Made by a program: the position numbers and the translations under genes. The notes beneath the pieces are model-generated. The model made no database searches. It was not told the DNA's origin and worked only from the letters and a program-made list of their open reading frames with translations. Shown here in pieces: positions 1 to 7,994 of a stretch of DNA of 64,000 nt. Source of the DNA: UBA1161 sp002311745 (GTDB taxonomy: Bacteria > Planctomycetota > Phycisphaerae > Tepidisphaerales > Tepidisphaeraceae); contig JBEKAB010000004.1 in NCBI GenBank assembly GCA_050018415.1, positions 116,262 through 180,261 of the forward strand, written 5' to 3'. Position 1 is the stretch's first letter. The number at the start of each line of letters is the position of its first letter.

Positions 1-3000
1 GCGGAGGTAGCAGAACGTGCCCCAGCAGTCGCGCGTGGAATCTTCCCTCCATCGCGTGACGGCCAGGTCGCGCCAGCGGCTGTAGCCGCCACCCGCTGCC
101 GTGACCGCAACGTGATAGCGACCGTTGGAGAGCAGATGCACCTCGGGCACCGCCGTCTGGGGCGTGGTGAAGACGCGGAAGTTCGGCCCCACTTCACTCG
201 ATACGCCCGGTGCCTGGGAAACCTCGGCCGGGTGTGGGAAAATGAATGGCGCTTTGGGGACCCGCTCCTGCAGCAGCAGGTCCGTCGCCCGAAACGAGGG
301 ATCAGACTCGAAACGGCGCTGCATGGGCCGCTCGAGCAACAAATACGCCAACGAAAGCAACGCCATTCCCTGGTGGTGGGCCATATAGGCCCGCACCGTG
401 GCGCTCTCTTGCCCGCGCGGCAGCCGCGCGGGGGCGTAATCCACCGCTTCATAGAAGCCATAGGCATTGAGACGACCTTCCCGTGCCAAACGGCGAAGGT
501 TCGCGCAAGCCGGCTCTGGATCGACCATCAGCGCCATGGCGCCGGCGTACGGCGCGACAACCAGATCGTCGGCTAACCCCCGCTTGAACCCCAGGCCCGG
601 AACGCCGAAGGCCCGATATTGATAGGTCAGTTGCGCGTCGATCTTGCTGTACCCGCACTCCGAGATACCCCACGGCACGCCGCGCTCGCGGCCGTACTCC
701 ATTTGCCGCCGCACCACGGCGCGATAGCTCTCGTCCAACAGGGTGTGCTCATAGGTGGGCATCACCAGCAGCGGCATGAGGTACTCGAACATCGAGCCGC
801 TCCAGGAGAGCAGCGCCATTCCTCCGCCGGCGTTCGTCAGAGAACGCCCCAGGCTGAACCAGTGTTCCTGGGGGAGCTTCCCCTGCGCGATGGCGACAAA
901 GCTTGCCAGCCGTGCTTCCGAGGCGAGAAGGTCGTAGAAGCCGCCGTCGAGGCGGCGGTCGGCGATGTTGTATCCGATGCTCAAGAGGTGGCGGTCCTTG
1001 TCGTAGAGGAATCCATAGTCGACGCTGGCCAACTCGCGGCAACGAACCGCCAGTTGCCGCAACTCCGAGACGCGTTTCGCCGCGATTTCGGAGGCCGCAA
1101 ACACCGCGCTGCGCAGCGTTGCCAATCGGTCATTCACTCCGGCAACTCCAATCGCCGTGTCGATCGCGGGAAGCAACGTGGATTCCATTCGCGCCACCTC
1201 GGTGAGGGTCGGCACTTCGTCCAGTTGCCGCAGCACGTCGCCCAGGTCGCTGAACTGTGCCGGTTGGGTTTGGCGCGCCATCCCGACCCAGGGGGCCAAT
1301 TGATTCAGATCTTCTAAGAAGAAATGGCATTGTCGCTCGACGGCCTGTTTCCACCACTTCAACTCACCGTCCGCGTCGGGTCCGATCGCCGACGTCAGGT
1401 CCGTGACTGCCGCAGCCAGTTGCCGCAAGAGCACTTGGGAATCCGACAAGGCGCGCGGCGGCGTCCGCATGTCGTCCCGCAATCGCTCCAAGGGGGCGAT
1501 GAGTTTCGTCTGCGCCGCGGTAGCAGACGCGCGAGCGATTTCGAATAACAGGTCGAGCGTTGAACCCAATCCCGCGAAAATCGCGGTGGGGCGGAAGATC
1601 TTCTGCACGGCCAGTTCGTCCAGGCCCGCAGCCAAAGTGAGCAGATGTCCGGCGAGGTTTCCGCTGTCGACGGTCGAAACGTACAGGGGCCGAAGGGGTT
1701 CAAGCGTCCGCGTGTCGTACCAGTTGTAGAAATGCCCCCGGTAGCGCTGGAGCTTGTCCAGGGTGGCCAGCGTCCGCGTGGTTCGCTCGATCACCTCTGC
1801 GATGGGGATGAAGCCGAAGTCATATGCCGTCAGGTTCGCCAGGAGCGACATGCCGATGTTGGTGGGGGACGTTCGGTGCGCCAGCCCTTTCGGCGGATCC
1901 TCTTGAAAATTGTCCGGCGGAAGGTGGTGGTCTACAGGTCCGACGAACGCCTCGAAGAACCGCCATGTCCGCCGCGCCACCGTTCCCAGGAAGGCCAAAT
2001 CCTCCGCCGATAGACGAGGCTGGCTTGGTTTGGCGATTTGGCTTAACCAGAATGCGATCGCCGGCGCTGCGAACCAGAGCGCGATGACAGGCGCGGCAAC
2101 CACCAGCGCATCGGAGCGGAGGAGGCGAAGAGCCACTAAGCAAATTGCCGCCGTCAACGGCAGCACCCACATGGAAAAGTAGAATCCAAAGAGACTAGCA
2201 AATGCGCTGCGCTGCGCATCGCGGGCGGTGCGCCACTCTAACAATTTGCGGCCGGTGACCAGCAATCGCACGGCCGTGCGGCCGATCGCCTCAAGACTCA
2301 CCATCGCGTCGTAAGGCAAACAAGCCAGGGCAAATCCCTGCTGCAACACCTGCCGGGTGACGGTATCTGCCACCATGCGCGCGTGGTAAATCACCGGGAG
2401 GTCCGCCGGTCGACGCTTCAGCTCCGCCGCGCCATTCAGAACCGCCGGAAGCAGCAAAATCGCGACCACCATCAGCGTGAAATACACCGCGGCGCCCGGC
2501 AGAAACCAACCGAGGATCAGCAGCGCGAGCAGCGCCCCCGGCATCAGGCTCCGACGAACGTTGTCCAGGATTTTCCATCGTGACAGCCCCGAGAGCGGAT
2601 TGGGCACGCGCCGGGCATTGGCGCCGGGCACGCGCGGCAGCAGCCACGGCGTGATCTGCCAATCCCCGCGAATCCAACGGTAGCGCCGGCTTACATCCTC
2701 GGGGTAAGAGGAAGGGTATTCCTCGAACAGCAGGACATCGCTCACCAGCCCGGATCGCGCGTGTCCGCCTTCAAGCAGGTCGTGGCTGAGAACGCGGTTT
2801 TCAGGCAAACGCCCGCCGATCGCCTGCTGAAAGATGTCTACGTCATAAATCCCCTTGCCGATGAATGACCCTTCCTCGAAAACATCCTGGTAAACGTCGG
2901 AAACCATCCGAGTGTACGGGTCGATGCCTGGCTCCCCGGCGAAGAGCCGCGCAAATCGCGTGCGGTTGGCGCTGGGCATGCTGATGCCGACGCGCGGCTG

Positions 3001-5034
3001 CAGAATGCCGTATCCCTCGGTCACGCGACCGAGCTTCGGGTCATAGTGGGGGCGGTTCAGCGGGTGAGCGATGGTGCCGACAAGCTGCCAGGCCGAATCA
3101 CGCGGGAGCTGCGTGTCGCTGTCGAGGGTGATCACGTATCGCACGCCTTCCAGGCGCTCGGCCGGGCCGACGATCGTGTCGAAGTGGCCGGCCTTCCCGC
3201 GTAACGCATCGTTGAAGTCTTCGAGTTTGCCTCGCTTTCGCTCCCAACCCATCCAAACGTTCTCTTTGGCGTTCCAACGTCGCCCTCGATGGAACAGGAA
3301 GAAGCGGCCGCCCTGGTATTTTGCGTTGAGGGCTTCTATGCCATCCCGAGCCCGTTGGAGCAACGCTTCGTCCCCGGCGGCTTTTTCTTCGGCGGCGTCG
3401 GGGAAGTCGCTCAGGAGGGCGAAGTAGAGGTTTTCGTCCCGGTTGGCGAGGAATCGCACTTCCAACGCCTCCACTAAATCGTCGATCTCCCGGCTATCTG
3501 TGATGATCGTCGGTACCGCTGCGATCGTGAGGTGTTCCGGCGGAATGCCGGTTGAAAAATCCATCCGCGGCAGGATTCGAGGCCGCACCAGCAGCATGAC
3601 TCCCCAATTGATCAGCGCCACAGCCAACTGGCTTACGCAGACACAGAACAGAATCCCCAAAATCGCCAGGCCCCAATGCCCGAGGCCATGGCGTGCGGCC
3701 CACAGCAAGGCCAGTGCCGTCACCAACGCCGTCGTGAGGACGATGGACCCGATATAGATTGGCAGCGGGAATCGCCCGCCCAGCCAGCGCAAAGATGTGC
3801 CGAGCGTGGCCCGCAGGGCGGCCGCCCGCTCCAGCGTCCGCCGGCCCTGACCCACCAGAAAATACCCCACGTGAAACTTGCGACTTTCGCTTGGCCCGCC
3901 GTCCTCAAGGCCGCGGTCGGCGACGGTGAATTCGCGGGCCAACTCGACGGCCCGGCGCGCCACCTCGTCTTCCCCGATCGGACTGTGTCTGGCGATCTGC
4001 TCGACGGCATGGCGGTAGTAGTCGCGCGTGGCGAAGTCCATCGACGGGTACACCCCGGCCGGATCGGTGCGGAGGATATGCTCCACGCCGCTCATCGTCT
4101 CCACGAAGTCGCGCCACTCCATGGCGCCCAGGAACCGAAGGCTCCCGATGCTGTTGCCGATGGAGACCTGATCGGCCGCCTGGCTCTGGCTCGCCTGCTG
4201 GAAAATGGTTTCGATCGTCTGTCCCTGCTCAGCGACCCGGTGTTCCAACCACGTGATCGCGAAGATCAGGGCCGCCCCTTGCCCCTGCATGCGGCTGGCG
4301 AACTCGGCGATGAACGCAGTCGAGAGCGGCGGGTTCTCCTTCACCATGTCCGCCAGGACCAGCACTACCTGGGCCGGCGTCGTGGCCGCGACCTCCAGCA
4401 TGCGGTCGATCCAGTGACCGGCCCGCTCGCGGTCCCGCCGCCCCTCGGCCACCCGGGCAACCACGCGCCGCAAATTCTCGAGCAATGCAAGTCGCAGCAT
4501 GATCGGGATCGCCCACAGCTCGCCGAGCTGCAGGTGGGTGACGGATTGGTATGAAGCGACAAAGGCGCGGAGGTTCTCGGCGTCGACCCGGCCGTCGACG
4601 TGCGAGATCAGTTCCAGCGCAATGGCGTACACGCGCGGGTAGCCCGCGTACGGGCCGTTCCTCAACTGCGGCAGCTCCCGGCTGTAGCCCTGAGGCAGAT
4701 GCCTGCGGGCCGTGCGAATTTGGTCCTCGATGAGGTGGTAGTTGTCGAGAAACCACTCGGCTGCCGGCGTGATGCGCCGGCCTCGCTTCACGGCGTCGCT
4801 CACCAGGCCGTACGCATCGCGCAGCAGCGCCTCATTCGCGGAAAGGCGGGGGAGGAGATGATCGGGACCGCGGCTGCGGCCGACCGTCACCTCGTGCCGA
4901 CCGGCCAGAGTCTTCGCATGGCGATCCAACTGATCGACGCTGTAGAGCTCATCGCGGAGGGGCTGCTCGTCCGATTGGGAGGACCACCCCCGATTCCCGT
5001 CCAGCGACAGGCGCCACCGTTTGAAGGGGTTCAA
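1..5034 (-). CDS. Cyclic beta-1,2-glucan synthase-like protein (GT84 plus glycoamylase-like domain), 3' end outside window
   Basis: One uninterrupted frame of about 1,678 codons runs off the left edge. From the N-terminus it has a soluble helical region, paired membrane segments near residues 430-485, a GT2-type glycosyltransferase core with TLDSDTQLP near 634 and a RYRWIRGDW acceptor motif near 782, further membrane segments near 830-865 and 950-1000, and a glycoamylase-like domain around 1450 (CGYSKIDAQLTYQY, YGFYEAVDY). This order is that of NdvB/ChvB enzymes, which build and cyclise beta-glucan at the inner membrane; their GH94 part would lie beyond the window. No ATG is available after the upstream in-frame stop at 5089-5091. 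The TTG at 5034 (reading LNPFKRWRL) is the best start, but it is uncertain. The true product glycan cannot be read from sequence. Confidence 0.9.
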   Translation of the reverse strand, partial: MNPFKRWRLSLDGNRGWSSQSDEQPLRDELYSVDQLDRHAKTLAGRHEVTVGRSRGPDHLLPRLSANEALLRDAYGLVSDAVKRGRRITPAAEWFLDNYHLIEDQIRTARRHLPQGYSRELPQLRNGPYAGYPRVYAIALELISHVDGRVDAENLRAFVASYQSVTHLQLGELWAIPIMLRLALLENLRRVVARVAEGRRDRERAGHWIDRMLEVAATTPAQVVLVLADMVKENPPLSTAFIAEFASRMQGQGAALIFAITWLEHRVAEQGQTIETIFQQASQSQAADQVSIGNSIGSLRFLGAMEWRDFVETMSGVEHILRTDPAGVYPSMDFATRDYYRHAVEQIARHSPIGEDEVARRAVELAREFTVADRGLEDGGPSESRKFHVGYFLVGQGRRTLERAAALRATLGTSLRWLGGRFPLPIYIGSIVLTTALVTALALLWAARHGLGHWGLAILGILFCVCVSQLAVALINWGVMLLVRPRILPRMDFSTGIPPEHLTIAAVPTIITDSREIDDLVEALEVRFLANRDENLYFALLSDFPDAAEEKAAGDEALLQRARDGIEALNAKYQGGRFFLFHRGRRWNAKENVWMGWERKRGKLEDFNDALRGKAGHFDTIVGPAERLEGVRYVITLDSDTQLPRDSAWQLVGTIAHPLNRPHYDPKLGRVTEGYGILQPRVGISMPSANRTRFARLFAGEPGIDPYTRMVSDVYQDVFEEGSFIGKGIYDVDIFQQAIGGRLPENRVLSHDLLEGGHARSGLVSDVLLFEEYPSSYPEDVSRRYRWIRGDWQITPWLLPRVPGANARRVPNPLSGLSRWKILDNVRRSLMPGALLALLILGWFLPGAAVYFTLMVVAILLLPAVLNGAAELKRRPADLPVIYHARMVADTVTRQVLQQGFALACLPYDAMVSLEAIGRTAVRLLVTGRKLLEWRTARDAQRSAFASLFGFYFSMWVLPLTAAICLVALRLLRSDALVVAAPVIALWFAAPAIAFWLSQIAKPSQPRLSAEDLAFLGTVARRTWRFFEAFVGPVDHHLPPDNFQEDPPKGLAHRTSPTNIGMSLLANLTAYDFGFIPIAEVIERTTRTLATLDKLQRYRGHFYNWYDTRTLEPLRPLYVSTVDSGNLAGHLLTLAAGLDELAVQKIFRPTAIFAGLGSTLDLLFEIARASATAAQTKLIAPLERLRDDMRTPPRALSDSQVLLRQLAAAVTDLTSAIGPDADGELKWWKQAVERQCHFFLEDLNQLAPWVGMARQTQPAQFSDLGDVLRQLDEVPTLTEVARMESTLLPAIDTAIGVAGVNDRLATLRSAVFAASEIAAKRVSELRQLAVRCRELASVDYGFLYDKDRHLLSIGYNIADRRLDGGFYDLLASEARLASFVAIAQGKLPQEHWFSLGRSLTNAGGGMALLSWSGSMFEYLMPLLVMPTYEHTLLDESYRAVVRRQMEYGRERGVPWGISECGYSKIDAQLTYQYRAFGVPGLGFKRGLADDLVVAPYAGAMALMVDPEPACANLRRLAREGRLNAYGFYEAVDYAPARLPRGQESATVRAYMAHHQGMALLSLAYLLLERPMQRRFESDPSFRATDLLLQERVPKAPFIFPHPAEVSQAPGVSSEVGPNFRVFTTPQTAVPEVHLLSNGRYHVAVTAAGGGYSRWRDLAVTRWREDSTRDCWGTFCYLR

Positions 5035-5326
5035 TCTTCGCTTGACTCTCGGAAGGTCAAACAGCAACTCGGGTGTACTCCATTTCGCTCAACTGGGGGC
5101 ATCTTCGCCTCATTCATTTCCGGGACAAGAACGGCGTTCCTGCCCGGAAGCGAACCGCGAATGGCTCAGCCACGAAACCGAACCATAGATTACCCGGCCC
5201 AGCAACGTATGAGTAGGAAGAATAAGTCTTTGCGCGGATGAAACTGCAACCAGTCACCGCCGTGACCTCGCGGGGCGATCCATCGCATTTGCTTGTTGCC
5301 GCCAGCGTCGCGCCAATCGCATGGCG

Positions 5327-5520
5327 CAGGCCCGCGTTATGGCGGCGGCATATTTCCGGTGAATGGCCCATAAGACTACTGATTTTGTGCGGCGATTCGC
5401 CCTTCATGGCCAGTTGTGACCCGAACGCGTGCCGGCAGTCCAGGCAGCCCCACGGCAGACGTGCTGCGCGATTGCGAAATCGTGGCAAATCTCTGCGCAG
5501 GCGGCGCTTGTCGCGAAAAA
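5327..5520 (-). pseudogene. Decayed tyrosine recombinase, C-terminal catalytic fragment
   Basis: The translation contains LPWGCLDCRHAFGSQLAMKG followed by ISSLMGHSPEICRRH, the conserved C-terminal block of phage-type integrases (second catalytic Arg, then the Gly-His motif, then the tyrosine helix). The residue after RRH, where the nucleophilic Tyr of RRHYA would stand, is Asn (RRHNAGL). The reading frame stays open upstream for about 40 codons, but no recognisable first Arg box or N-terminal domain precedes it. It is read as a dead remnant of an integrated element. It abuts a dispersed repeat and the AbiE cassette, consistent with an old integration hotspot. Confidence 0.7.
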
Positions 5521-5544
5521 ATAGGCTTGTGGAAATAACGACGT

Positions 5545-5819
5545 TATGGCCCGGCGCTAGGAACGAACTGAGAATTGGGCGATGTCCCGCGATATTTCGC
5601 GTAAGGTCGGGCGTGACGTGGGCTTGGACGCTACTCTCGCGAGGAAACCTTCACTTCCGTGACGCCAATAGGGGTTCTGGTTTTTGGCTCCAATGGTTTG
5701 AAGATTTGCGGGGTTCAAGAGCTCACGGGTTCCAGGGTTGAAGGGCTTGAGGGCCGCGCATCGGCCCTCTTAAATCGGCTTGACGGGCTGAATTTGGGCT
5801 TTGAATGGGCCACGGATGG
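5545..5819 (+). repeat. Dispersed repeat, copy A
   Basis: This stretch aligns, with small gaps, to the reverse complement of 28741-28972. The strongest shared blocks are CGCGAGGAAACCTTCACTTC and GCGCATCGGCCCTCTTAAAT followed by CGGCTTGACGGGCTGAA. It carries a perfect 8-bp hairpin at 5749-5769 (GAGGGCCG, 5-nt loop, CGGCCCTC). The last 41 bases (5779-5819) recur imperfectly at 7591-7632, on the other side of the AbiE cassette. There is no convincing protein in it; short frames through it are not preserved between copies. Confidence 0.75.
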
Positions 5820-5848
5820 AAATCAGATGGACCCTTTGAGTTTTCCCG

Positions 5849-6742
5849 TCATGCTTGCCCTTCTATGGCCGCCGCCATGTCTCGCACGATGCCGAAGGCA
5901 TCGGTGAGGCTAAACGCATCAAAGTTTCGCCGACGCAAGACGGGCCTCAGTTGCGTGTCGAGTTGCGCCCGCAAGGCCGCCAGTCTGTCCGTGCCGATGT
6001 TGACAGCGTCGTTTCCTGGCACAGCCAGTTTCTGCCGCACCAGCCCAACCAATTCGGCATCGCCTGGGACGAGTCCTTGGTTCGTCACCGCGTAGTGGAT
6101 GTCATAGAAGTCCCGGATGGCCACTTCGCGGCGGGTCAGCGCCGCACGGAATTTCTCGGCCATGGCCTCGATCTTCGAGATGCACCGCACGGGCACTGGC
6201 GGCACCGCCGGATTGCCGGAGACGGGATCTAATAGGATCGTCTTCGCTGCTGCCACGATGTGCGGCGTCAGCAGGGGTTCCCGCAGGCTTACCTCGATCT
6301 TTATCGTATCCGTCTGGTTGCTCATCGCCGAGGCGTAACCGAGGGTTCCGATGTACTGGGTAGAGTTGTTGCGCCCGACCAGCGGCTCTTCCCAGTTGAA
6401 CGAGGGCAGCAGGTTCACGGCCGCCGCAATCCCCGCCTTGACCTGCGCTGCCAGCCGGCTGCGCTAGGATCGCGTCGCGTTCACTGCCGTCGGAACAGCG
6501 AAATCCAGGTCTTCACTCAAGCGATAGAGGTCAGCGTGAACTTTTGCAAAGCAGGTTCCGCCCTTGAAGACTATCGTCTCGGAGAGGCTACCAACCAGGT
6601 GCGCCAGTAGCAGCGTGCACTGGTAGTCCTTCTCGATCAGCCGGGAAGGGAACGCCGTCTGCGCGGCAGTGTACGTCACTGCGGCGCGGAACAGCGCCGC
6701 ATCCTCGTGCGGCCAGATCATAGGCGGCTCAGTATTGCCCAT
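5849..6742 (-). pseudogene. AbiEii-type nucleotidyltransferase toxin interrupted by an in-frame amber stop
   Basis: The first 92 codons carry the AbiEii signatures KGGT at residues 60-63 and SEDLDF at 76-81. Codon 93 is TAG (6464-6466). The same frame then continues without a shift into the rest of the family: IGTLGYAS, KIEVSLREPLL, and CISKIEAMAEKFRAALTR followed by RDFYDIHY. Total length (298 codons including the stop) is normal for AbiEii. The start overlaps the 3' end of the upstream antitoxin gene by 14 bases, as in abiE operons. AbiEii proteins transfer nucleotides and arrest growth or abort phage infection. As written, this one would be cut before its C-terminal lobe, so it is probably inactive unless the TAG is read through or is a sequencing error. 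Confidence 0.85.
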
Positions 6743-7526
6743 TGCGTACCACTCCCCATCGTCGGTTGATGGTCCCGCGGCTGGGCCGGTTAGGGACCCA
6801 CGCGATCAGGCTCTTGGACGATTTCAGTGCCCGCTGGAGTTTTTTCATTAGCTTCTCCTCCGCGCCCAATTGCTCCAGCAGCGCGCCGATCCGCCGGATC
6901 GTCCCCTGGTTGCCGTAGCGGATCGTGCTGGTTACCAATTCCGCCTGGGTTACCCGCTTGGCGGCCAGTTCGTCGCGAATCCACGCGTACGCCCGAGGCA
7001 GGCTGTTGAAGCGCGACCAGTCGTAAACTGCGTCTACAAGCGTCCGCACTCGCGACGAGTAGACGGCCTTGACTTGCGGCGTCGCCGCCTCCTCCGTACC
7101 GCCTAGGCGTTCGTCGGACACCTCGATCAGCGTCAGCGCGACGGTGCCGATGGTGCGCTCACCGGACAGGCGGTTGTTGTATGCGTACACACGGGTTGGG
7201 ATCTGCTCATCGAAGCCGTAGCGGTTGAAGGCGTTGGGGCCGCAGATCTGATAGCGCCCCTCCTGATCTTCCATCAGCGTATTCAGCGCCAGGGCTTCGT
7301 CCGGAGTCCACTTGCCACCTAGCGGCAGTTGCGGAGGCACCAAGTAAAGGCCCCGGCGGACCTGCGCAATAAGCCCGGAGCGGGCCATTCGGCCAAGCAA
7401 CTCCCGTTCCTGCTTGGCCGTAATGCCCAGCGGCGCGGCCAGTTGTGCCGTCCGCACCGTTTGCAGCTTGCGCATCTGGACGTAGGCGAAGAACAAGGTC
7501 TCAAGCTGTCCCAGCGACTTTTGCAT
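6729..7526 (-). CDS. AbiEi-type antitoxin / winged-helix transcriptional regulator
   Basis: The 265-residue protein starts with a short winged-helix region (LAAPLGITAKQERELLGRM, then SGLIAQVRRGLYLVPP), the N-terminal DNA-binding part of AbiEi antitoxins. The central and C-terminal parts contain AYNNRLSG, YSSRVRTLVDAVYDWSRF and a Lys-rich helical end. It sits immediately upstream of, and overlaps, the AbiEii gene, the canonical order. In characterised systems AbiEi neutralises the toxin and represses its own promoter through inverted repeats; a nested palindrome lies just upstream of this start. The gene looks intact even though its partner is broken. Confidence 0.85.
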   Translation of the reverse strand: MQKSLGQLETLFFAYVQMRKLQTVRTAQLAAPLGITAKQERELLGRMARSGLIAQVRRGLYLVPPQLPLGGKWTPDEALALNTLMEDQEGRYQICGPNAFNRYGFDEQIPTRVYAYNNRLSGERTIGTVALTLIEVSDERLGGTEEAATPQVKAVYSSRVRTLVDAVYDWSRFNSLPRAYAWIRDELAAKRVTQAELVTSTIRYGNQGTIRRIGALLEQLGAEEKLMKKLQRALKSSKSLIAWVPNRPSRGTINRRWGVVRNGQY

Positions 7527-7535
7527 GTCTATATT

Positions 7536-7585
7536 CTATTTCTCTCTAGTTGCTTGGCAAGCAATTTGAGGGAAATAGACTAGAG
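7536..7585 (-). promoter_or_regulatory. Nested palindrome upstream of abiEi, probable autoregulatory operator
   Basis: Three concentric inverted repeats share one centre: TTGCTTG/CAAGCAA with a single spacer base (7550-7564), CTCTAG/CTAGAG (7544-7549 and 7580-7585), and CTATTTC/GAAATAG (7536-7542 and 7572-7578). The element ends about 10 bases before the abiEi start codon and lies where the promoter should be. AbiEi repressors are known to bind paired inverted repeats; that this is the site is inference. Confidence 0.6.
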
Positions 7586-7590
7586 TAACG

Positions 7591-7632
7591 CTTGACGGGT
7601 CGAATTTGGGCCTTAGAATGGGTCACGGATGG
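7591..7632 (+). repeat. Partial copy C of the dispersed repeat, flanking the AbiE cassette
   Basis: CTTGACGGG, GAATTTGGGC, GAATGGG and CACGGATGG occur in the same order and spacing as in 5779-5819, with about five differences and one inserted base. Together the two copies form imperfect direct repeats bracketing the abiE genes and their operator. Confidence 0.7.
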
Positions 7633-7994
7633 GGCTTTGTATTCTGCCGTGCTGATCCTCGGGTTGGGAATTGGGTCGTCGTCGGTGAGGGCTGGACTGG
7701 TGCGCGACGGGAAAATTTTGGGCCGGGTGTGGTGGGGAGGGGATACACCGACGCAGCAATTTTTCTAGCTACGACCCCCGTTTCATGTCCCCGCGCGGAG
7801 ACTCTGGACTTACGACGACCACAACAAGATTCGAACCCGATGTTACTACGTAATCCAACTCTGGACACCCCGCTTATTCCACGGTGAAATTGCTTGTGAT
7901 GAGGAAGTCGCGGATCGCGATGAGCTGTTAAGAGAACGTTTGGCGCATAAGGTAAGGGAAAGGTGCGTGGAGGCTGATTTTGGAGGGAATGGAT
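7633..7994. other. Intergenic stretch without recognised gene
   Basis: No frame here has a ribosome binding site or family resemblance. The only landmark is a T-loop-like GGTTCGAATC (minus strand, near 7826-7840) without the pairing needed for a tRNA. The strong GGAGGG at 7982-7987 belongs to the next gene. Confidence 0.5.

Noticed and set aside
7795..7870. tRNA-like T loop (GGTTCGAATC) on the minus strand
   Set aside because: The T stem does not pair properly, and no acceptor, D or anticodon arm can be drawn around it.
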